This document shows, piece by piece, positions 57,527 through 64,000 of a stretch of DNA of 64,000 nucleotides. The notes under the pieces were generated by a model, which worked only from the letters and a program-made list of their open reading frames with translations, was not told where the DNA came from and did no database searches. This stretch comes from Hormiphora californensis (taxonomy: Eukaryota > Ctenophora > Tentaculata > Cydippida > Pleurobrachiidae): positions 3,554,539 through 3,618,538 of the forward strand of contig CM035359.1 of NCBI GenBank assembly GCA_020137815.1. The letters are read 5' to 3'. The translations under genes were made by a program, and so were the position numbers. The stretch's first letter is position 1. Each line of letters starts with the position of its first letter.

Positions 57527-58139
57527 TTAGACCACATCATTATATATTTCTCATTAATCTGGGGTATGCTATAACACAGAGTCGGGTTTTAGTTTCAACA
57601 ATCCCCCACACACACAGAAGGGGAGTTCACCCCTCCACATGCACAGTTCAAGGGGAGTAATTCACACTTCACCTGGCGACCGTTTTGAATGAGAATTGAA
57701 ATCCTCTCAATGAAAGCTAAACTAGTAGTACATCATGTTGAATACCTCCCCCCCCTCACCTCGGACTAGTATAGCCGCTGTTAAGTAGAACTGTACCATG
57801 GACATTGCATGTTAGATGTACAGTGTGATAAATAGAGCTACTTTTCATTACTCAATAGTACATTGAAAACGGTTTAAATTATAAACGACATCTACTATCA
57901 ATCTGTTTTAACACAAAACCGCAAACTCAATTAACAATTTCTACAAGGATTTGAATAATAACATAAAGCAAGTGAGCTCTGAATAAATATTTTTCAATAA
58001 TATACACATTTGACTGCCCAGTATATTTAAAACGGGAGCCTAAGAGTTTCTTTAAAACTGCAACCATTTATCAAACTGTCTCTGGTTTTCCCGGTTTTTC
58101 TTGGTCTGCCACCACCAGTGGGGAACTAAGTTGTTGTTG
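57527..58139. other. 5' flank of the Ig gene
   Basis: Contains no gene. A TATA-like attatatatttc lies just upstream of the start codon (57539-57550 on the plus strand); whether it is the promoter cannot be told from sequence. Confidence 0.4.
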
Positions 58140-58750
58140 GAGTGCCCGCACTGTGGACATGGGGCTGATCTGTGTAGGGTCCCTCTCCTACCCTCCTGAA
58201 TGGGGAAATATAGTGTGACACGCCATATTTGGGCATATAGCACTGCCCAAATTGGGGCTGGTCTGTTTGTATGTAGGCCCTCTCCTACCTCCTGAATGGG
58301 GAAATATAGTGTGACACACCATATTTGGGCATATAGACATCTGCCCAAATATGGGGCTTGATCGTGTAGGGCCCTCTCCTACCCTCCTGAATGGGGAAAT
58401 ATAGTGTGACACGCCATATTTGGGCATATAGACAACTGCCCAAATATGGGGCTGGTCTGTGTAGGGTCCCTCTCCTACCCTCCTGAATGGGGAAATATAT
58501 GGTGACAACCATATTTGGCAATATAGTCGATGCCCAAATGTGGGGCTGGTCTGTGTAGGGTCCCTCTCCACCCTCCTGAATGGGGAAATATAGTGTGACA
58601 CCATATTTGGGATATAGACATCTGCCCAAATATGGGCTGATGGTGTAGGGTCTCCTCTCCTATCCTCCTGAATGGGGAATATGTGTGACACACCACATAT
58701 TTGGGCATATAGACATCTGCCCAAATATGGGGCTGGTCTGTGTAGCTACC
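58140..58750. repeat. About 120-bp satellite, roughly six copies
   Basis: Each unit has gggctggtctgtgtagggt, ctcctgaatggggaaatata and an internal hairpin catatttgggca / tgcccaaatatg. Small indels make the minus-strand ORFs shift frame repeatedly, so they are not genes. Confidence 0.93.
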
Positions 58751-59369
58751 CTCCTGATGAGAAGTATACATGAGATTGGACACACACACACACACTGTCT
58801 ACTGAAACACTGCCTACTGAAACAACCATATTGAATGTACATGAGATTGGATGAAAAAGAGTAAGATACGTAGAGACGGAGAGGTGCGAAGGTGTCAGGA
58901 ATGTATTTAGTGTGATGGATGAAACTAATGACCTGTCGATTTGTCTGTCAGCAGCTCAGTACGTTTTGTAGGCGAGCAATATCAATATGAAGGAGCTGCA
59001 GGGGCACAATTATCCTAAGTGGGACAGATGGATATATCCCTTTTTTGCAAGGACAAGAGACATGAGAGAAAGCCTCCCAAACTGCAGTTCGTACCTGTAC
59101 TCTGTAGGAGGGGGTGCAGGGTAGGTTTCAAACAGTGTCTCTGGGACATCTGCCGCTGGTAATTTCATTGTCGCCTTGTAAGTACCTGATCCCTGTAAAA
59201 GAATAGTTACTTTACAAGTTACAACATGTTGTTACTTTACAAGTTACAACATGTGTAGTTATTTTATTTCACTCGGGCCATTCAGCTTTTCTTGATTTAG
59301 TTGTGAAGCATGAAACCAGCTCGGCCTCGGCCTGTACGGAGATCTACACCAAAACACATTTTCAAGTAA

Positions 59370-59454
59370 CAGTCGGACCCCGGTATACCGGTCACCCCGA
59401 TTTACAGGGCAAAACCAGTTCCCCCGAGCACCCCGGTAAATCGGGATACGACTG
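59370..59454. mobile_element. Pogo/Tigger-like miniature
   Basis: Ends cagtcggaccccggtatacc and ggtaaatcgggatacgactg are inverted with a few mismatches; the flank is TA-containing. Confidence 0.75.
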
Positions 59455-60488
59455 TACCTTGTTAGAAAAGCAAGCACCGTGGCCGCTTGATGCGATGACT
59501 CTCCGTTTTACACCTCAGCCCTGGTGAGAATCACGCAGCGTAGGCCTCGTAGCCACCGGGTACTTGTACATTCGTTGAACGGGCTTCGGTCGGACATTCA
59601 CTGAAATTTTGATCTGAATAAACTTTCAATGCCATATTGCCATATTGTAGCACTCGTTTTTCACGGGGGGAAGGGAGGAAGGTTGTAGTTTATGATAGTT
59701 TGGTATTTAGTAAGCGACCATGCTTATGGCGATCGTGTTAGATGAAATGCATGATATTTGTCGGTATTCGAGGGGAGAAGATGCTATTTACTTCGTCCCT
59801 TTCAACGTAGAGCACTTGTAGACTGGCAGTCTCACTTAGGCTCTCAGTCACGGTTCTATTTTTGCTCTCGAGGTAGTACTCGTATAAACAGACATGGCCC
59901 CACCAGCGCACATTGTTTACCTAACGGAATCTGAAGAGGTCAAAGCAGAGCGCGCAGGTTGAGACATGATATCCATGAACAGAAGAAGCAGGGCAATGCC
60001 AAGCCAGCATATTAAATATTTAAAGAATGTGTTAGTAAAACATAAGGATTGTTTGACATGATGAGAGCACGTGACCACGTCCCACCATGCAAGAATCACG
60101 CATGTGCGCCTCGGAAACATGGACACACACAACTCTATCCAGGAGACGAGTATAAAGGACACACCTCCCCACTCATCCTCACTTCCAGAGTTATCTGATA
60201 CAAAACTCTCGTTACATTGCAATTCGTACCACTTTTGCTGTACTCGGACACCAATATGGGACTCTTACCCTCAATTAAAATGCTATCTTAAATCTGCTCT
60301 CTCAAATACCATCATTCCAGCGACATATGATCTCTCCGCTAACAGTGAGCACTCTCCCCGGCATGGCCTAGTCCAATCATTAGTTTATGCCAGCATTTTT
60401 GGCCAATACTAATAGAAAAATCAACAACCCAACAAAAGCAAAACGATACCTTTGTTCCAGACCTCCTCTGTATGGTTTGTAAACTTAA
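59455..60488. other. Intergenic, no supported gene
   Basis: One 113-codon plus-strand ORF (60071-60412) has no recognisable motif, no splice context and ordinary composition; left uncalled. Confidence 0.4.
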
Positions 60489-61226
60489 AGTAAGAGTGCG
60501 CGCCATGTTTTCTCACAAAAACTTGGTGAAGAACGGGGAGTACCACCAGGACCATTGGTACGGTATAGAAAATTTCCCAATTCCGTCTCATTTATTAGTA
60601 TGACGTAATATGTAGCATTATTTCAACTTTCACAAAATTGTCTACAGAAAAATCTGTTCATTGTGGATTTGAAATGGAGCTTGCATCCGTTGTCAGCGTC
60701 AAAAAATAGCCGGGGGTACAAATTTTGGTGGTCTCTACCTTGTCTGGAACGCTGAGGATATGACAAATATCAAAAACGACAAAAGTGAAAGAAAGAGAAG
60801 ATGTTACAAGTGGGGTGGGCGCGAACACAACACAACTAGCACCCCAAAAGATAACAAAACTCTCTTTCTCCCATTTTGGTCGTTTTGATTAATTGTCGAT
60901 ATTCTCGCGTGTCCCACAAAAGAGAAAGGTTAGAGAACAAAAATTTGGACCCCGGACTATTTTTGTAACGGTTTGTTGGACTGAACCACCGATGTGCAAA
61001 GCATCACATTTCATCCACAAAGTGTGACACAGATTTTTCTGTTGTGTAGGAGCAATTTTCTGAAATTGAAGGTGAAATAACTGAACATATTACGTTATCA
61101 TAACAATGAAACGAGACAGAATTGGAAATTAGTGAGGGGTTACGGATTACTCGTACCAATGGTCCTGGTGGTATCCCCGTGCATCCACCAAGTTTTGTGA
61201 AGAAAACACGGCACGCCACTCTTACT
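60489..61226. mobile_element. 738-bp TTAA-flanked foldback element
   Basis: Ends AGTAAGAGTGCGCGCC and, inverted, AGTAAGAGTGGCGTGCC; TTAA at 60485-60488 and 61227-61230. Arms (aaaacttggtg, ccaccaggaccattggta, gaaaaatctgt) are inverted but diverged. Non-coding. Confidence 0.83.
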
Positions 61227-61294
61227 TTAATAGGATAAAGCTTGCGTAATCATTGAAATCTATGTATTATTATGATCAGTTTTTATCTATCTAA

Positions 61295-61504
61295 ATGACT
61301 GACCAAGACAGACATAATATGACAAGCGAAGAGCCCTCCAATGTGCAGCACTGCTCTCCCTTCAATTTTCAAGGGAGTTCGTACGGAGGGTTCCAGGCTA
61401 TGCCGTCTATACCCGGGTGGTATGAGACTTGGTACGCTTCAGCTATTAATGCCCCAACCAAAAAAACACAAGACCAAGGTTCCATACGGTTCGACGTGAT
61501 TTAA
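61295..61504 (+). CDS. Possible small hypothetical protein, 69 codons
   Basis: An ATG-to-stop ORF with a Gly/Tyr/Pro-rich middle (GSSYGGFQAMPSIPGWYETW) and mixed codon use. No family recognised and no neighbouring exons. It could be chance. Confidence 0.2.
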   Translation: MTDQDRHNMTSEEPSNVQHCSPFNFQGSSYGGFQAMPSIPGWYETWYASAINAPTKKTQDQGSIRFDVI

Positions 61505-61796
61505 AATGATTGAGAAATGTCTGGGCCCCATCACATTAGATTTATATAGTTATGAAAATAGAGGTAGGTTGGCGGGGAAAAATAGCATTATGAACATAAT
61601 GCAGTTAATATCTTGCCTTGCTTATTATTGTGTATCTATATATTGGGGCATTGACTATTGGTACGATCATTTCACGCGTTAAAATGTCGTGATAAACTAA
61701 TGCGGTATTTATTGCGGTGTTAGTTATTTTGCCCATTTAGATTTGCAATCGATCTCTACACTTGTACTATATAAGACTGTCTCTCCGCTACGTCAT

Positions 61797-61870
61797 CTGA
61801 TCTGATCTGATCTGATCTGATCTGATCTGAATCTGATCTGATCTGATCTGAATCTGAATCTGAATCTGAA
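61797..61870. repeat. (GATCT)n / (GAATCT)n microsatellite
   Basis: gatctgatctgatctgatct followed by gaatctgaatctgaatct. Confidence 0.95.
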
Positions 61871-62639
61871 CTGTATACACTGACTGTAACATGTTACAGT
61901 CGGTAAGCGGACTCTAGTGCTAAAATCACGAAAAGCGAACTCGATATTTCGGCCGTAAGGGGCTGAGAGGAAGGGAGAGTGTTGCTGTGTGTACCTCTAT
62001 ATCTAAGTTGCTGATTGTGTTCAGGTAAGGTGTTGTTCAGGGTTTCGTAGTTTGGTTATTGGTAGGGTTCGAGGTAAGGGAGTTTGGTTAGTATTTTTTA
62101 AGAGTAGTTAGTGTATGTTGTGAAGGCTCGGTTTTGAGGTTTGATATTTTTTTGAATAGAATGAGCCTCTTTGGGTGTAAATATAGAGTCCGTTAGCACA
62201 GAGGTCCACCTACCGTTACAGTTCAGTGCCTGACAAAATCAAACTGTATAATTGTCCATCGTGCTTTGTCAGGCCAAGGCTATGACAGTGATTGCTGGGC
62301 GTGCTGACTGAACTTCGGAGCCTCTTATAGTTGTTTTCTAGTGGTCACGTGCCATTAGTTTAGGTTTTCACTCATATAATCAGGATTTCATTACTAAATA
62401 GCGGTATACGATATTACGATTCGGTCTACTTTGAAAAAAGGTGTGGATGATGAAAATCCCCTAGTGATGACACATCGTGTTAGCCAGCGCTGTGCGCAGC
62501 AGGGTAGGTGGTGGCCCCCGCGCGTCACCAAACTAAAAAGGCCATGGCGCACGGTACAGTTCGGGGAGAGTGGCACGTGGACTATAGTTACCTATGGTTA
62601 TGTTTTAACCCATTAGTAGGAGCGCTTAGAGGAGAGGAC

Positions 62640-63970
62640 TAGAAGGAACATTCGAAATTACAGAAATAGTTGCAGGGAAGGGGGAAAAGGGAGGGGAGGG
62701 ATGTGAGCGCCCTAACATAAGCAAAACCCACTATTACCCAAGCGAAGGGGAGTTCTACCAAACCCAACCCCACGCTCCCAAGGAACCCCCAAGGGGCGCA
62801 CCCCCCCGCACCCCTTCACCCCAACGCCCCGCCCATCCACCACACCACATGCCCACCCCCCCACCCCCAACCCCCCACATCCCCCACCCCCCCTCACCAC
62901 CCATACACCTCTTTCCTGTCCCAAACCAACCTTAACTCCCGCACCATTCCAACTTCCCACCCTTACATACTAAACTCCAACCCAACCTTCACCACACACC
63001 CCCCACCACCCCCTCCTCCACCTCCCACTCCCAATCGATCCGTAACCCACCACACCCACCCCCACGATCTCCCCCCACTAACCTCTCAACAAGGGCCCTA
63101 CCCCTCACCGTACCTTCCTACCCCCTCACACCCTCACCCCCACCTCCCCTGACACACAGAGAATATTTAAGACGCAGAACGGCCCAGCCTCACGGGGACA
63201 AAACGAAGGGCCGCACGCGACCAAAACAATACCCCCCCCGCCTCTCTGAACAGCTTCCCAGCCCACCAACTCCACAAGCAACCTCGCCAATGGTAGACAT
63301 CATAAAACGAGACAGAAGCAAATAAACAACCTACCTACTACGCCAGGCAAACAAGACCAACAACCCCGCCCTACTTCCAGCGCTATAAGACCCCACCCCT
63401 CCCATCCCCACACCTCCCCCTCCAACGTGACCCGAAATGGCGGCCGAATACCACACGAACATGTACCCAATCTAACGCGGGAAAACCCGGCGCCTACCCC
63501 CCAGACACCACCCCTAACCCGGCAACACAGGGTAGGCGCCGGCCACGCCCACACCATTCCAGAACCGCCTACACAGCAAACACTGACTACCCGCCTCCCA
63601 AACCGCGCACACCCCCAGCAAGGACACGGTACCTGCACATTGTCGCACCCAAACGCGTAAACAAACGCCCATAACTCAAAAGATGGAAAACCCGACAATT
63701 CCCACGCCCCCCCCAACCACGTCGGAAAGACAAACGAAGCTTAACGGTCCAACACAACCGATAAACCCAAGGACCTCAATCACGAAAAGATTAGGAAGGA
63801 ACTGCAGGCGCCCCCGAAAGGAAAAACGTAGAGTGAGGGGCGCCCCTCGGCGCCCAGACCACTCATAACCCTAGACAACGCACAAACCATAACCCTTAAC
63901 CACCATGCCACAAAAGCACGATGAGGCAACGAAATTACGGAGATAGCAACCACGGGCAAGGACAGCATCT
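62640..63970. other. C/A-rich, G/T-poor block at the right edge
   Basis: The plus strand changes sharply to C and A (runs such as ccaccccccacc), without a short period. It contains several long ORFs caused by the bias. No gene, transposon end or telomeric repeat recognised. Confidence 0.8.
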
Positions 63971-64000
63971 ACAAGGAAGGAGACCGCTCAAAGCAGAAAC

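Noticed and set aside
58052-58842. Overlapping minus-strand ORFs up to 178 codons
   Set aside because: They follow the 120-bp satellite and jump frame at each indel.
60071-60412. 113-codon plus-strand ORF
   Set aside because: No motif, no splice context and no compositional sign of coding.
62712-63716. Gly/Val/Trp-rich minus-strand ORFs in the C-rich block
   Set aside because: Explained by the base bias; no recognised domain.

Overview
This looks like nuclear DNA of an animal. It has GT-AG introns of very variable size, a polymerase III tRNA gene, immunoglobulin (Ig), LDLa and Sushi/CCP modules, a rhodopsin-type 7TM receptor and a dense load of cut-and-paste DNA transposons. A non-bilaterian marine animal, with a sponge the first guess, fits the module mix, but the sequence alone does not prove it.

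The main structure is one very large Ig-superfamily gene on the minus strand. It starts with a signal-peptide exon at 57526 and runs leftward out of the window (last exon seen 503-590). I placed 50 exons by hand from splice sites and continuous reading frame. Every junction is phase-compatible and gives about 1,805 codons without a stop, encoding about 19 consecutive Ig-like domains. The 3' end (anchor, cytoplasmic part) is outside the window.

The large introns of this gene hold other genes, mostly on the opposite strand: a single-exon LDLa/7TM receptor (51425-54841) in intron 3; a signal peptide + unknown module + Sushi gene (37634-38676, 3' end not found) in the 36819-42461 intron; a tRNA-Gln(TTG) (33676-33747); and, in a 17-kb intron (13938-30937), a decayed paralogue of the receptor (about 17850-23553) and an SLC22-like transporter (26711-29701).

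Transposons fill the rest: a foldback element with 9-bp target duplication (4785-6098), four TTAA-flanked elements (9130-10009, 27021-28323, 40137-40586, 60489-61226), a nested hAT-type composite (39075-42280), 109-bp hAT miniatures, many pogo/Tigger-like miniatures, and large palindromes at 14.9-16.2 and 31.3-33.3 kb. The 27021-28323 element sits inside a transporter exon and breaks it; removing it with one TTAA restores the frame exactly.

The pattern I find most unusual is that many tandem repeats here are built from functional boundaries: the exon-intron junctions of the Ig gene, a transporter acceptor, the start codon of the Sushi gene and the 3' end of the tRNA. The right flank (57.5-64 kb) has a 120-bp satellite, one foldback element and a strongly C/A-rich block, with no gene I can support.
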